Source: Actinomadura meyerae (GTDB lineage: Bacteria > Actinomycetota > Actinomycetes > Streptosporangiales > Streptosporangiaceae). From it: a stretch of 64,000 bases of DNA. Below are positions 24,755-34,219 of this stretch, one piece after another. The stretch spans positions 124,001 to 188,000 of the forward strand of contig NZ_FZOR01000006.1 of the NCBI RefSeq assembly GCF_900188445.1, read 5' to 3'. How positions within the stretch are numbered: position 1 is the first letter of the stretch; the number at the start of each line of letters is the position of its first letter. The notes under the pieces are model-generated. The model was not told the origin of the DNA. It did not search any database and saw nothing but the letters and a program-made list of their open reading frames with translations. Both the position numbers and the translations under genes were made by a program.

Positions 24755-25993
24755 TCAGGCGCAGGAGCCGGCGCGGAAGCTCCACAGGGCGCGCCTGCCG
24801 GCGTACTCCGCGACCGTCCAGACGCGGTGCGCGCCGCGCTGGCAGGACAGGTCCTCGGGACCGTGGGAGGACGCGCGGCTCCGCACCCCGCTCCAGCCGG
24901 AAGCGGTGGAGCGGGCCGTAAGGAGCCGGCCGCGCTGGCGCGCGCCGCGGCTCTGCGAGAACCACCAGCGGCCGTTCGTCCTCACCGCCCCCTGGATCCG
25001 GTCGGCGGGGAGTTCGGCTCCGCCGGTGGGGCGGACGGGCCCGCCTCCGGCGAGCGCCTCCAGCCGCCAGGTCACCACCCGCCCGCGCTTCCAGTTCGGC
25101 AGGCAGTACTCGCCGCCCGCGAGGACGTGCGGCAGGTCGGTGCGGTCGATGGAGATCCACGACATGCGCGGCGGGCCGGAGCCCCGGCACTGGCGGCCGA
25201 CCTTGCCGCGGGCCCACCGCCAGCTGCCCGACTGCGGGAGGACGTAGCGGAACCCGTGCCCGTAGTACTTGCCCTTGTACAGGCCGACCCGTCCCGAATG
25301 GCCGGTGGAGCCCTTCGCGCTCTTGCCCAGGTCGTAGATCCGGCGCATGTCGAACATCCGCAGCCCGTGGCGGGTGTCGGCCACGTACAGGGTGTCGCCG
25401 TACCAGGCGATCCCGCCGGCGTGGACGCCGACGTCGGTGAAGGTGGCGCGGCCGCCCCGCACCTCCGGTTCGACGAGCAGGACGTGCCGGTAGGTGCGCC
25501 GGTCGGGATCGACGACCGTGACCCTGACCTTGCCGCCGTTGTGCCAGGACACGATGACCGGCCTGCCGCCGCCCGGCGACCGTTCGCCCGCGAAGGCGTC
25601 CGACGCGGTCGTGACGCCCTGCGGGACCCATGCCCTGGTCGCGGTGTCGGCCCGGTCGAAGCAGTGCACGAGCGACCCGGCGGGCACGGCGGCCGGCCGG
25701 CCGCAGCCGCGGCCCAGCTTCTGCTGGCCGGACGAGCGGATCACTCCGTCGACGCCGCCGTGCCGCAGCACGCGGTCGAGCGCCCGCATCGGCGCCGCGT
25801 GAGAGGGGCCCCGGCGCAGCTCGAAGTCGCGGGGATCGAGCCCGGCCGGGGCCTTCGCGATGGTCGCCGTCACCGTGGCGGGACCCGCGGGAGCGGCGGC
25901 GGGTCCGGCGGCCGAGGCGATCGCCGGAACACCGGCCGCCACAGCCGCGAGGGCCGCACACCCCACTGCGGTCACCGTACGTTGCATGATCAT
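24755..25993 (-). CDS. Secreted hypothetical protein with lectin/propeller-like repeats
   Basis: At about 412 residues it has an Ala-rich Sec signal peptide (to about ASA, residue 27) and a secreted body with many Gly-Trp and Tyr-Gly motifs (GGIAWYGDTLYVADTRHGLRM, GRWWFSQSRG). These resemble blades of a beta-propeller. There are four Cys-containing segments. GTG 25996, ATG 25993 and ATG 25987 are all possible starts and no ribosome site decides among them. No catalytic motif is visible. It stops only six bases after the convergent exporter's stop. Confidence 0.65.
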   Translation of the reverse strand: MIMQRTVTAVGCAALAAVAAGVPAIASAAGPAAAPAGPATVTATIAKAPAGLDPRDFELRRGPSHAAPMRALDRVLRHGGVDGVIRSSGQQKLGRGCGRPAAVPAGSLVHCFDRADTATRAWVPQGVTTASDAFAGERSPGGGRPVIVSWHNGGKVRVTVVDPDRRTYRHVLLVEPEVRGGRATFTDVGVHAGGIAWYGDTLYVADTRHGLRMFDMRRIYDLGKSAKGSTGHSGRVGLYKGKYYGHGFRYVLPQSGSWRWARGKVGRQCRGSGPPRMSWISIDRTDLPHVLAGGEYCLPNWKRGRVVTWRLEALAGGGPVRPTGGAELPADRIQGAVRTNGRWWFSQSRGARQRGRLLTARSTASGWSGVRSRASSHGPEDLSCQRGAHRVWTVAEYAGRRALWSFRAGSCA

Positions 25994-26098
25994 CACGTTT
26001 CGTGACGTTGCCGCGTCCGGGTCGGGGTAAAAGCGGCCGCACCTTTCTTAATGGGCAATTTCTGTTTACACCGCCGGGGACGAGACGGCCCGGCCGCC

Positions 26099-26155
26099 GG
26101 GCACGGGACGGCCCCGCCGCCGGGCACGGGACGGCCCCGCCGCCGGGGCCGTCCC
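26099..26155 (-). terminator. Terminator with duplicated arm after the M6 protease gene
   Basis: GGGACGGCCCC (26128-26138) and its complement (26145-26155) form a perfect 11-bp stem with a GCCGCC loop, nine bases past the protease stop on the minus strand. A 23-bp unit containing one arm is repeated directly (26099-26121 and 26122-26144), with a further partial copy upstream, so alternative stems are possible. Confidence 0.7.
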
Positions 26156-26163
26156 GCTCCGGA

Positions 26164-28233
26164 TCAGCGCAGCGCGCAGGTCCCGGAGTCCGACTTCGAC
26201 GGGTCGCTCTCCGAGGTCCCGGTCAACCGCAGCCGCGCGTGCCGGGACGCGCCGGGCCCGGGCTTCGCCCACACCTCGACGGCGGTCCGGCCGCCCGCGG
26301 GCGCGGTGGCCAGCTCGTTCGGCAGCCACGTCGTCCAGCCGTCACCGGTCACGCCCGCCTTCAGCCGGAACACGTCGGAGCCGTGGCGTCCTTCGCCGCC
26401 GCGGCCGGTGTTGCGGAGCGTCAGCGTGCACTTCATCCAGCCAGCGCCGGTCGGCCTGGCGGGCCCGGAGTCCACCTTCACGCCGCGCCGCTGCGGGCCG
26501 GCGCCGTCGAGCGAGCTGACCGCGACCGTGTAGGACAGGACGCCGCGCCGGTCGCGCTTCAGGTCCAGGACGTAGAAGTGCAGCCGGTTGGCCTCGTCCA
26601 CGTACTCGTACTCGCTCCCGGAGTCGGCGCCCGCGTGGTACAGGGCGTCCGAGAGCTGCCGATAGTCGCCGATCGTCATCTTCACCGGGGTGCCGTCCGG
26701 GCGGACGAAGTCGACCTTGTCGATGTCCTGCGGGTTGGCGTCCTTGACCCAGATGAACGGGGCGTCGTCCTCGTCCTTCGTCTTCGCCAGCAGGACCCCG
26801 GAGTCGGGGGTGAAGGAGTCGGTGCCCAGCCGGTCGACGACCTCGAGGGTGTAGTTGTCGTAACCGCCTCCGTCGCACAGCGGGTCCGACGAGGTGTCGC
26901 AGGCGGGGCCCTTGTCGCCGCCGTCGCCGAGCTTCACGTTGATGCCCGAGAGACCGTTCCTGCCCGGGTCGACCGACCGGGCGGTCACCCGTGCGACGAC
27001 CATGCCGGACGAGGCGAGCGCCTCCCTGCTGAGCTGCAGCACGTTGTCGGGGTTCACCATGCCGAGCTTCATCTTGTTGCGGAGCATGTGCTGCGCGCCC
27101 ATCGAGCCGCCGCCCGTCGCCGGGATCGTCCAGCGGCTGTGCGGACCGCCCGGCCCGTTGAACGTGCCGCGGCTCAGCATGTCCCACGGGCCGCTGTAGG
27201 CGCGGCGCGGCGGGTCGCCGTACGGGTTGTTGTAGTTGTCGCCGATGCCGAGGATGTGGCTGAACTCGTGCGCGTAGACCGACATCCCGGAGCTCTCCGC
27301 CTGGGTGGAGGAGACGCCGAAGATGGCGTTCGGCCAGATCGTGGAGCCCGCCTGCCAGGACGTCCACGGGACGTACCGGGTCCGCACCCAGTTCGTCAGG
27401 GCGGGGTCGCCCGGCCCCCATTCGGGCGGGACGTCCTCCTTCGCGGTGAACTTCATCTCGCCGAACTCCTGCCAGGTGGACGACTCGTCCTGCCCGGCGC
27501 TGAGGAAGAACACGAAGTCGTACTTCTTCGCGGTCTCCTCGCCGACGTCGGCGACCCAGGCGGCGCGGGCGTCGGCCCGCAGGTCGCGGTTGCAGGTGTC
27601 GCCGGCGGGGCAGCCGGTGCCGCCCTGCATGCGGTCGTCGACGCCGTACTCGTGGTCCTTGGCCGGCATCCGGTAGGCGCCGAACCCGGTGAGGTCGACC
27701 CCGTACCGGCCGCCGGAGTCCTCCATCCAGTACTCGTGCAGGGTGTGGCCGTGGTTCAGGTCCTGCGGCTTGTTGAGCAGGTCCTGGTAGAACGTCGCGA
27801 CCCGCTCGCGCGGGACGTCGCCGACCTTCACCGGGTTGCCGAAGATGGACGAGTTCTGCGGCCGCGTCACCTCGAACGGCTGGTTCGGGTAGTCGACGAG
27901 GACGATCGCGACGTTGAAGTTCTCCACCGACCCCTTGCGGGACGGATCCGCCCACGAGGTGCCGGGGATCTTCTTGTAGTCGTCCCAGGTCATCGTGTCG
28001 GGGAGCTCGTAGTTCTGCGGGTCGATCGGGCTCGGTGCTCCGGCCGCGAACGTGCGGGCGGACGGCTGCCCGCGCTGCCACGGCTGCGTCTGCGGCCAGT
28101 GCCGCATCTGCCAGGGGTTGGCGGTCTCCTCCGGGATCGGCGGCCCCGGCTCCGCCGCGGCCGGGACGGCGGCGAGGCCCGCGACCAGCAGCATCGCCGA
28201 CGCGGGTACCAGCAGCATCTGTTTGACGCGCAT
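26164..28233 (-). CDS. Secreted M6-family (immune inhibitor A-like) metalloprotease
   Basis: The 689-residue protein starts with a signal peptide (MRVKQMLLVPASAMLLVAG, cleavage near AAAEP). The catalytic domain has VYAHEFSHILGIGDNYN. His322, Glu323 and His326 form the HExxH zinc motif, with the downstream Gly-Asp typical of M6. Conserved surrounding blocks are FGEMKFTAKEDVP and SGPWDMLSRGTFNG. The C-terminal about 180 residues form a beta-rich domain, possibly for substrate binding. M6 proteases are extracellular and degrade host or environmental proteins. It stands as a single gene. Confidence 0.9.
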   Translation of the reverse strand: MRVKQMLLVPASAMLLVAGLAAVPAAAEPGPPIPEETANPWQMRHWPQTQPWQRGQPSARTFAAGAPSPIDPQNYELPDTMTWDDYKKIPGTSWADPSRKGSVENFNVAIVLVDYPNQPFEVTRPQNSSIFGNPVKVGDVPRERVATFYQDLLNKPQDLNHGHTLHEYWMEDSGGRYGVDLTGFGAYRMPAKDHEYGVDDRMQGGTGCPAGDTCNRDLRADARAAWVADVGEETAKKYDFVFFLSAGQDESSTWQEFGEMKFTAKEDVPPEWGPGDPALTNWVRTRYVPWTSWQAGSTIWPNAIFGVSSTQAESSGMSVYAHEFSHILGIGDNYNNPYGDPPRRAYSGPWDMLSRGTFNGPGGPHSRWTIPATGGGSMGAQHMLRNKMKLGMVNPDNVLQLSREALASSGMVVARVTARSVDPGRNGLSGINVKLGDGGDKGPACDTSSDPLCDGGGYDNYTLEVVDRLGTDSFTPDSGVLLAKTKDEDDAPFIWVKDANPQDIDKVDFVRPDGTPVKMTIGDYRQLSDALYHAGADSGSEYEYVDEANRLHFYVLDLKRDRRGVLSYTVAVSSLDGAGPQRRGVKVDSGPARPTGAGWMKCTLTLRNTGRGGEGRHGSDVFRLKAGVTGDGWTTWLPNELATAPAGGRTAVEVWAKPGPGASRHARLRLTGTSESDPSKSDSGTCALR

Positions 28234-28353
28234 GTCTCCCCTACCTCTGGTGTGTCGTCGAGTGCAGGAAAGACCCGCGCCGCCACGACCGGCTAGGGCC
28301 GAATTAGCCGATCTTGTGGCGAACGGCGTGTCATGTCGCGCGATGCGCGCAGG

Positions 28354-28836
28354 TCAGAGCGGGAGTTCGCGCTCGGCGACGACGATGCCGTCCTCGTCGC
28401 TGTAGAGCCAGTCGCCGGGGCGGAACTCCACGCCGCCGAACGACACCGGGACGTCCACCTCGCCGGCGCCGTCCTTGGCGCTCTTGCGCGGGTTCGAGCC
28501 GAGCGCCTTCGCGCCGAGGTCCAGCCCGCGCAGCGCGGCCACGTCCCGCACCGCGCCGTTGATCACGACGCCGGACCAGCCGTTCGCCACCGCCGCCGCC
28601 GCGATCATGTCGCCCATCAGCGCGGACGCCAGCGAGCCCGCCCCGTCCACGACCAGCACCCGGCCCTCGCCCGGCGTGTTCAGCAGCTTCTTCACCAGGC
28701 CGTTGTCGCGGTGGCAGCGCACGGTCGAGACCGGGCCGGCGAACGCCGTCCGGCCGCCGTACTGGCGGAACTGGGTCTCGCAGCTGCGCAGCTCGGCCCC
28801 GAAGTCGTCGATGAGGTCAGCGGTCGCGAAGTCCAT
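28354..28836 (-). CDS. rraA: RraA-family protein (regulator of RNase E / HMG aldolase fold)
   Basis: At 160 residues, [46 protein letters not shown] and [12 protein letters not shown] are diagnostic for RraA. In E. coli RraA inhibits RNase E. In actinobacteria the role is uncertain, and several relatives are divalent-metal-dependent HMG/CHA aldolases; Arg-Asp of the GAVRD motif is the metal/substrate site. It lies nine bases downstream of an Lrp/AsnC gene and is probably in one operon with it. Confidence 0.9.
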   Translation of the reverse strand: MDFATADLIDDFGAELRSCETQFRQYGGRTAFAGPVSTVRCHRDNGLVKKLLNTPGEGRVLVVDGAGSLASALMGDMIAAAAVANGWSGVVINGAVRDVAALRGLDLGAKALGSNPRKSAKDGAGEVDVPVSFGGVEFRPGDWLYSDEDGIVVAERELPL

Positions 28837-28845
28837 GACGGCAGC

Positions 28846-29322
28846 CTACTGCCCGGTAACCGGACCGCCGGACGGCGCGTCGGTGGGCCGGCCGATCAGC
28901 CGGGACAGCACGATCGCCGTCTTGGTCGCGGTGATGTTGTCCTCCCGGCGCAGCCGCTCCAGGGCCTGCTCCAGATGCTGGATGTCGCGCGCCCGGACGT
29001 GCACGAGCGCGCTCGCGTCCCCGCTGATCGTGTACGCCGCGACGACCTCCGGGTGGCCGCGGACGCTGGCGTAGATCTCCTCCGGGGACGTCGCGCCGGT
29101 GCAGAAGATCTCGATGAACGCCTCGGTCGTCCAGCCGAGCGCGGCCGGGTCGACGACCGCCGCGAAGCCGTTGATGACGCCGTCCGCGCGCAGCCGGTCC
29201 ACCCGCCGCTTCACCGCCGGGGCGGACAGCCCGACCTTGTCCCCGATCTGCGCGTACGAGGCGCGCCCGTCCTCCAGGAGCCGCGCAACGATTCGACGGT
29301 CCAGATCGTCAAGACGCAACAA
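28846..29322 (-). CDS. Lrp/AsnC-family regulator, probable controller of rocD
   Basis: At 158 residues it has an N-terminal winged HTH (LDDLDRRIVARLLEDGRAS, then SAPAVKRRVDRLRADGVI) and a C-terminal RAM/ACT-like ligand domain (AYTISGDASALVHVRARD). It begins at TTG 29322 with a GGGGG-rich site. It is divergent from the ornithine aminotransferase gene across 177 bases. Lrp-type proteins commonly sense an amino acid and control the adjacent catabolic gene, so ornithine or arginine control of rocD is likely (inference). Confidence 0.85.
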   Translation of the reverse strand: MLRLDDLDRRIVARLLEDGRASYAQIGDKVGLSAPAVKRRVDRLRADGVINGFAAVVDPAALGWTTEAFIEIFCTGATSPEEIYASVRGHPEVVAAYTISGDASALVHVRARDIQHLEQALERLRREDNITATKTAIVLSRLIGRPTDAPSGGPVTGQ

Positions 29323-29499
29323 ATAACACCCCCGAAGTCGGTTTTCGTCATTGGTCGGCGGTCATTTCCGAACATACGCTGGGAAGTGGACCGGCGGCCA
29401 CCCGGACCCCGCCCGGCCCTCCCCTCGGCACCGGACCACCCGTCCGGTGTCCAGCCATGCCCCGGCCCGACCGGCCGGGCCGAGCCGCGAAGGAGCGTC

Positions 29500-30693
29500 G
29501 TGACGCAAACCGACCAGCTGCGAGCGATGTCCGAGGACCACAGCGCGCACAACTACCACCCCCTGCCGATCGTGGTCGCCGAGGCCGACGGCGCCTGGCT
29601 GACCGATGTCGAGGGCCGCCGCTACCTCGACATGCTGGCCGCCTACTCCGCGGTCAACTTCGGGCACGGCAACCCCCGCCTCGCGGAGGCCGCCCGGCGG
29701 CAGCTCGACCGCGTCACGCTGGTCAGCCGCGCGTTCGACCACGACCAGTTCGGCCCGTTCGTCGCCGAGCTGGCCGAGCTGTGCGGCAAGGACATGGTGC
29801 TGCCGATGAACAGCGGCGCCGAGGCCGTCGAGACGGCGCTGAAGACCGCCCGCAAGTGGGGCTACGAGGTCAAGGGCGTCCCGGCCGGCGAGGCGAACAT
29901 CATCACGTTCGAGGGCAACTTCCACGGCCGCACCACCACGATCATCAGCTTCTCCACCGACCCCGACGCCCGCGACTCCTACGGCCCCTACACCCCCGGC
30001 TTCCGGACCGTCCCGTACGGGGACGCCGAGGCGCTCAAGGCCGCGATGGACGAGCACACCGTCGGCGTGCTGATCGAGCCGATCCAGGGCGAGGCCGGCG
30101 TGAACGTCCCGCCGAGCGGGTTCCTGCGCGCGGTGCGGGAGCTGTGCACCGCGAACGGCACGCTGATGATCGCGGACGAGATCCAGTCCGGCCTCGGCCG
30201 CACCGGCACCACGTTCGCCGTCGAGCACGAGGGCGTCGTCCCGGACGTCTACATCCTCGGCAAGGCCCTCGGCGGCGGCATCATGCCGGTCTCCGCCGTC
30301 GTCGCCGACCGCGACGTGCTCGGCGTGTTCAAGCCGGGCCAGCACGGCTCGACGTTCGGCGGCAACCCGCTCGCCTGCGCGATCGGCCGCGAGGTCATCG
30401 CGATCCTGAAGACCGGCGAGTACCAGGAGCGCTCCCGCACGCTCGGCGCGCACCTGCACGACCGGCTCGGCCGGCTGCCCGGCGACCTCGTCCGCGAGGT
30501 GCGCGGGCGCGGGCTGTGGGCGGGCGTCGAGCTGAACGGCCCGGCCCGCCCGGTCAGCGAGCGGCTGATGGACCTCGGCGTCCTCGCCAAGGAGACCCAC
30601 GAGACCACGCTCCGCCTCGCGCCGCCGCTGGTGATCGAGCGCGCCGACCTCGACTGGGCCCTCGACCAGCTCGAGATCGCCCTCAAGGGCTAG
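29500..30693 (+). CDS. rocD: Ornithine aminotransferase
   Basis: This 397-residue class III PLP aminotransferase shows FEGNFHGRTTTIISFS, LMIADEIQSGLGRTG, and the PLP-lysine motif VYILGKALGGGIMPVSAV, with the STFGGNPLACA phosphate loop. The N-terminal HNYHPLPIVVAEADG is typical of ornithine-oxo-acid transaminase. It converts ornithine plus 2-oxoglutarate to glutamate semialdehyde and glutamate, feeding proline and arginine catabolism. The GTG at 29500 has AAGGAG five bases upstream. A strong terminator follows. Confidence 0.92.
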   Translation: MTQTDQLRAMSEDHSAHNYHPLPIVVAEADGAWLTDVEGRRYLDMLAAYSAVNFGHGNPRLAEAARRQLDRVTLVSRAFDHDQFGPFVAELAELCGKDMVLPMNSGAEAVETALKTARKWGYEVKGVPAGEANIITFEGNFHGRTTTIISFSTDPDARDSYGPYTPGFRTVPYGDAEALKAAMDEHTVGVLIEPIQGEAGVNVPPSGFLRAVRELCTANGTLMIADEIQSGLGRTGTTFAVEHEGVVPDVYILGKALGGGIMPVSAVVADRDVLGVFKPGQHGSTFGGNPLACAIGREVIAILKTGEYQERSRTLGAHLHDRLGRLPGDLVREVRGRGLWAGVELNGPARPVSERLMDLGVLAKETHETTLRLAPPLVIERADLDWALDQLEIALKG

Positions 30694-30740
30694 CGGCGCC
30701 GTACGCGGGCGCGGCTCCGCCCGCCCGCTCCCCCCGGCCC

Positions 30741-30776
30741 GAGACGCCGCCGGTCAACGGCGCCCGGCGGCGTCTC
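30741..30776 (+). terminator. 13-bp hairpin terminator after rocD
   Basis: GAGACGCCGCCGG (30741-30753) and its perfect complement (30764-30776) enclose a ten-base loop 47 bases after the stop, followed by CTTCGCTAAT. Confidence 0.8.
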
Positions 30777-30870
30777 GCTTCGCTAATGCAAACCCGCGAG
30801 TCGTCAAAGAGTTTCCCCCGCCCGGCGGCGCGGCGCGGCGCGCGGCGCGCGTGGCGGCAGGGTGGTCCGC

Positions 30871-31842
30871 ATGCTGTTGCGGAACACGAGCCGGCGCCGG
30901 GTCGCCATCGGCTGCGGCGGGCTCGCGGTGGGCGTCCTGCTCCTTCTCGCCGGAGGCCTCTACCTCCTGCAACGGGCCTACAACGGGGAGGTCAGGCGGG
31001 TCTCCGGGGCGCTGCCCACCGGGGCCGGGCGGCCGTCCTCCACCGGCCGCGGCGAGAACTGGCTGCTGATCGGCTCCGACCGGCGCGCGGACATCCCGTC
31101 GATGGGCGCTCGCGCCGACACGATCATGCTCGTGCACCTGTCCGGGCGCGGCGACCGGGTGTCGCTGATCTCGATCCCCCGGGACGGCTGGGTGCCGGTC
31201 CCCGGGCACGGCACCACGAAGATCAACGCGGCGTTCGCGCACGGCGGGCCGTCGCTGCTCGTCCGCACGGTGGAGCGGCTCAGCGGCGTCCGCGTCGACC
31301 ACTACGCCTCGCTCGACTTCACCGGGTTCGTGAAGATGACCGACGCGCTCGGCGGCGTGGACGTCACCATCACCAAGGACACCTACGACCCGAAGCACGA
31401 GCGCCACTGGAAGGCGGGCGCGCAGCACCTGGACGGCACCGAGGCGCTCGACTTCGTCCGGCAGCGATGGAACCTCCCGGACGGCGACCTCGACCGCATC
31501 AAGCGGCAGCAGGCGTTCCTGCACGCGCTCGCCGGCAAGGCCCTCGACACCCGCAACCCGATCAAGATCGACCGGTTCATCCGGGCCGTGACCGGGTCGG
31601 TGACCGTGGACGACTCGGTCACCGCCGGGACGCTGCGCGGGCTCGCGCACCGGCTGCTCAGGTCGTCCCTGGTCGAGTACCTGACCGCGCCGGTCGACAG
31701 GCCCGCCGAGCGGGACGGCCAGAGTGTCGTACTCCTGGACGATGATGGCGTGCGGGCGCTGTTCACCGCCGTCCGCGACGACACCGTCGGCGACTACGTC
31801 GCCCGCAACGGCGCGGCCAACTCCGTGGACACCGTGCGCTGA
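30871..31842 (+). CDS. LytR-CpsA-Psr (LCP) family protein, short form
   Basis: The 323-residue protein has a short basic cytoplasmic start, one TM helix (GGLAVGVLLLLAGGLYLL) and an extracytoplasmic LCP domain. The domain shows NWLLIGSDRR, ARADTIMLVHL, ISIPRDGWVPVPGHG and KINAAFAHGG, with the conserved Arg and Asp residues that bind polyprenyl pyrophosphate. LCP enzymes transfer glycopolymers such as teichoic acid or arabinogalactan from a lipid carrier to peptidoglycan. It lacks the LytR_C domain present in the paralogue at 60178. The ATG at 30871 or GTG at 30862 may be the start. Confidence 0.88.
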   Translation: MLLRNTSRRRVAIGCGGLAVGVLLLLAGGLYLLQRAYNGEVRRVSGALPTGAGRPSSTGRGENWLLIGSDRRADIPSMGARADTIMLVHLSGRGDRVSLISIPRDGWVPVPGHGTTKINAAFAHGGPSLLVRTVERLSGVRVDHYASLDFTGFVKMTDALGGVDVTITKDTYDPKHERHWKAGAQHLDGTEALDFVRQRWNLPDGDLDRIKRQQAFLHALAGKALDTRNPIKIDRFIRAVTGSVTVDDSVTAGTLRGLAHRLLRSSLVEYLTAPVDRPAERDGQSVVLLDDDGVRALFTAVRDDTVGDYVARNGAANSVDTVR

Positions 31843-31904
31843 CCCCCGCCGACCTGGACGGACATGTCCGGCTCGCCGTCGAGGTGACGAAGTCGATCCA
31901 TTTG

Positions 31905-31926
31905 GATTAGTCTGTCTGGACTAATC
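31905..31926 (+). promoter_or_regulatory. Perfect palindrome, candidate PadR operator
   Basis: GATTAGTC (31905-31912) and GACTAATC (31919-31926) are perfect inverted 8-bp arms around six bases. They lie 24 bases before the padR start and so probably overlap the promoter of the padR-exporter operon. Confidence 0.7.
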
Positions 31927-31950
31927 GGAATCGACCATGAGGCCGGACCC

Positions 31951-32580
31951 ATGCCCCGACCGCTGACACCGCTCGCGCTGACCGTGCTGCGGATGCTCTG
32001 CGACGGCCCGATGCATCCCTACGAGATGCAGCAGCGCATCCGCGACCACGCCTACGACCAGGCCGTCAAGATCACGCACGGGTCGCTCTACCACTCGGTG
32101 GAGCGGCTCGCCGCGTGCGGGCTGATCGAGCCGCTGGAGACCAGCCGGGAGGGCCGGCGGCCCGAGCGCACCATCTACGCGGTGACCGCCGCCGGGCGGG
32201 ACGCCGCGCAGATCCGGCTCGCCGAGCTGCTGCGCCACCCCGCCGAGGAGTTCCCGCTGTTCGGCACCGGGCTGGCGTTCCTCAACCTGCTCCCGGAGAG
32301 CGAGGTCACCCGGCTGCTGCGCGGCCGGTCGATCACGCTGGAGGCCGCCCTCGCCGGGCGCCGGACCGCGCACGACGCGCTCCTCAAGCAGGGGTTGGAG
32401 CGGTACAAGCTCGTCGACCACGAGTGGAAGATCGCTCAGCTGCGCGGCGAGCTCGACTTCGTGCGGGCACTGGTCGCCGACCTGGAGTCCGGCCGCCTCA
32501 CCTGGAGGGACGACGAGGTGCAGACCCGCTGCCACCCGCGCCCCCGACCACCACGCGACGACGACAAGGGGGCCCCATGA
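31951..32580 (+). CDS. PadR-family transcriptional regulator
   Basis: The 209-residue PadR protein has an N-terminal winged helix (LALTVLRMLCDGPMHPYEM, HGSLYHSVERLAACGLIE, REGRRPERTIYAVTAAG) and a C-terminal helical dimerisation domain ending in a His/Arg/Pro-rich tail. Its stop overlaps the exporter start (ATGA). PadR proteins typically repress an adjacent exporter and are released by its substrate. The palindrome at 31905-31926 is the likely operator. Confidence 0.9.
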   Translation: MPRPLTPLALTVLRMLCDGPMHPYEMQQRIRDHAYDQAVKITHGSLYHSVERLAACGLIEPLETSREGRRPERTIYAVTAAGRDAAQIRLAELLRHPAEEFPLFGTGLAFLNLLPESEVTRLLRGRSITLEAALAGRRTAHDALLKQGLERYKLVDHEWKIAQLRGELDFVRALVADLESGRLTWRDDEVQTRCHPRPRPPRDDDKGAP

Positions 32581-34193
32581 GCAAATGGCGCGGAAATCCC
32601 TGGGCGATCCTGCTGACGCTCTCCCTCGGATTCTTCATGACGCTGCTCGACCTGACGATCGTGAACATCGCGATCCCGAGCATGACCGACAAGCTGCACG
32701 CCTCGCTGGACGAGGTGCTCTGGGTCGTCAACGCCTACGTCCTGGTGCTGGCGGTGCTGCTCATCACCGCGGGCCGCCTCGGCGACCTGTGGGGCAAGAA
32801 GAACCTGTTCATCGCCGGGGTCGCGCTCTTCACGGTGGCGAGCCTGGCGTGCGGCGTCGCGCAGGACCCGACGCAGCTCATCGCCGCCCGCGCGGTGCAG
32901 GGCCTCGGCGCGGCGCTGCTGATGCCGCAGACCATGTCGATCATCATCGGGGTCTTCCCCGCCGAGCGGCGCGGCGCGGCGCTCGGCGTGTGGGGCGCGG
33001 TCGCCGGGGTGTCCACGATCGCCGGACCGACGGTCGGCGGCCTGCTCGTCACCAGCCTCGACTGGCGCTGGATCTTCTTCGTGAACCTGCCCATCGGGAT
33101 CCTGGTGCTCGCCATGGCGGTGCCGATCCTGCCCGGCCGCACCCCCGGCGTCCGGCACCGGTTCGACTTCGTCGGCGTGCTGCTGGCGTCCGCGTCCCTG
33201 TTCTGCCTCACGTTCGCGCTCACCGAGGGCCAGAAGCACGAGTGGAGCGCGGGCATCTGGGGGCTGATCGCCGCCGGGATCGCACTGTTCGTGATCTTCG
33301 TGGTGCAGCAGCGGTCCCGCCAGGACGGCGAGCCGCTCGTCCCGTTCTCGCTGTTCCGGGACCGCAACTTCACCGTGCTGAACCTCGTCGGCGCGGCCGT
33401 CTCGGTCGGCATGGTCGGCATGTTCCTGCCGATGACGATCTACCTGCAGTCGGTGCTGGGCTTCAGCGCCCTCAAGGCGGGGCTCGTCATGGCGCCGTCG
33501 TCGCTGGTGTCGATGTTCCTCGCCCCCGTCGCGGGTCGGCTGTCCGACCGGATCGGCGGCAAGTTCATCCTGATGGGCGGCCTCACGCTCTACGGCGCCG
33601 GGATGATGTGGATCGTCCTCGTCGCCGAGGTCGGGACGGACTGGAAGGCGTTCATCCCCGCGCTCGTCGTGTCCGGCATCGGCATCGGCGGCGTGTTCGC
33701 GCCGATGGCCACCGAGGCGACCCGGAACGTCCCGCCGCGCCTCGCCGGCGCCGCGTCCGGCGTGAACAACACCATCCGGCAGGTCGGGTCGGTGCTCGGC
33801 AGCGCGGCGGTCGGCGCCGTCATGCAGAACCAGCTCGCCTCCGCGCTGCGGGACGAGGCGTCCGCCCGCTCGTCGGTGCTGCCAGCCGACGTGCGCCCCG
33901 GGTTCGTGCAGGGGTTCGCCAACGCCGCCAAGGGCGGCCTGGAGGTCGGCGCGGGCCAGAGCGGCGCGGAGCAGCAGCTCCCGCCGGGCGTCCCGCCGAA
34001 CGTCGCGCACCGCGTCCACGAGCTGGCGGGCCAGGTGTTCTCGCACGGCTTCGTGCACGCGATGAAGCCGGCGATGTGGCTGCCGATCGCCGTGATCCTG
34101 CTCAGCGCGGCCGCGTGCCTCACGCTGAAGGGCCGCAAGGGCGACACGGCGGTGCCGCGGCTCGACGCCGAGCCCGCCCCGATGGCGTCCTGA
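32577..34193 (+). CDS. DHA2-type 14-TM drug exporter (EmrB/QacA family)
   Basis: This 538-residue MFS protein has about 14 helices. Motif A appears as GRLGDLWGKKNLF, motif C-like LGVWGAVAGVSTIAGPTVGG, and the start carries FMTLLDLTIVNIAIPSM, which is characteristic of DHA2 exporters. A long hydrophilic loop (about residues 420-490) precedes the last helix. The substrate is unknown. It is translationally coupled to padR (ATGA at 32577-32580) and thus under its control. Confidence 0.9.
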   Translation: MSKWRGNPWAILLTLSLGFFMTLLDLTIVNIAIPSMTDKLHASLDEVLWVVNAYVLVLAVLLITAGRLGDLWGKKNLFIAGVALFTVASLACGVAQDPTQLIAARAVQGLGAALLMPQTMSIIIGVFPAERRGAALGVWGAVAGVSTIAGPTVGGLLVTSLDWRWIFFVNLPIGILVLAMAVPILPGRTPGVRHRFDFVGVLLASASLFCLTFALTEGQKHEWSAGIWGLIAAGIALFVIFVVQQRSRQDGEPLVPFSLFRDRNFTVLNLVGAAVSVGMVGMFLPMTIYLQSVLGFSALKAGLVMAPSSLVSMFLAPVAGRLSDRIGGKFILMGGLTLYGAGMMWIVLVAEVGTDWKAFIPALVVSGIGIGGVFAPMATEATRNVPPRLAGAASGVNNTIRQVGSVLGSAAVGAVMQNQLASALRDEASARSSVLPADVRPGFVQGFANAAKGGLEVGAGQSGAEQQLPPGVPPNVAHRVHELAGQVFSHGFVHAMKPAMWLPIAVILLSAAACLTLKGRKGDTAVPRLDAEPAPMAS

Positions 34194-34219
34194 CCCGATG
34201 GCGTCCTGACCGGGGGCCG

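Noticed and set aside
26099..26155. Short repeats that might mark a mobile element
   Set aside because: They are duplicated arms of a terminator; there is no transposase or target duplication.
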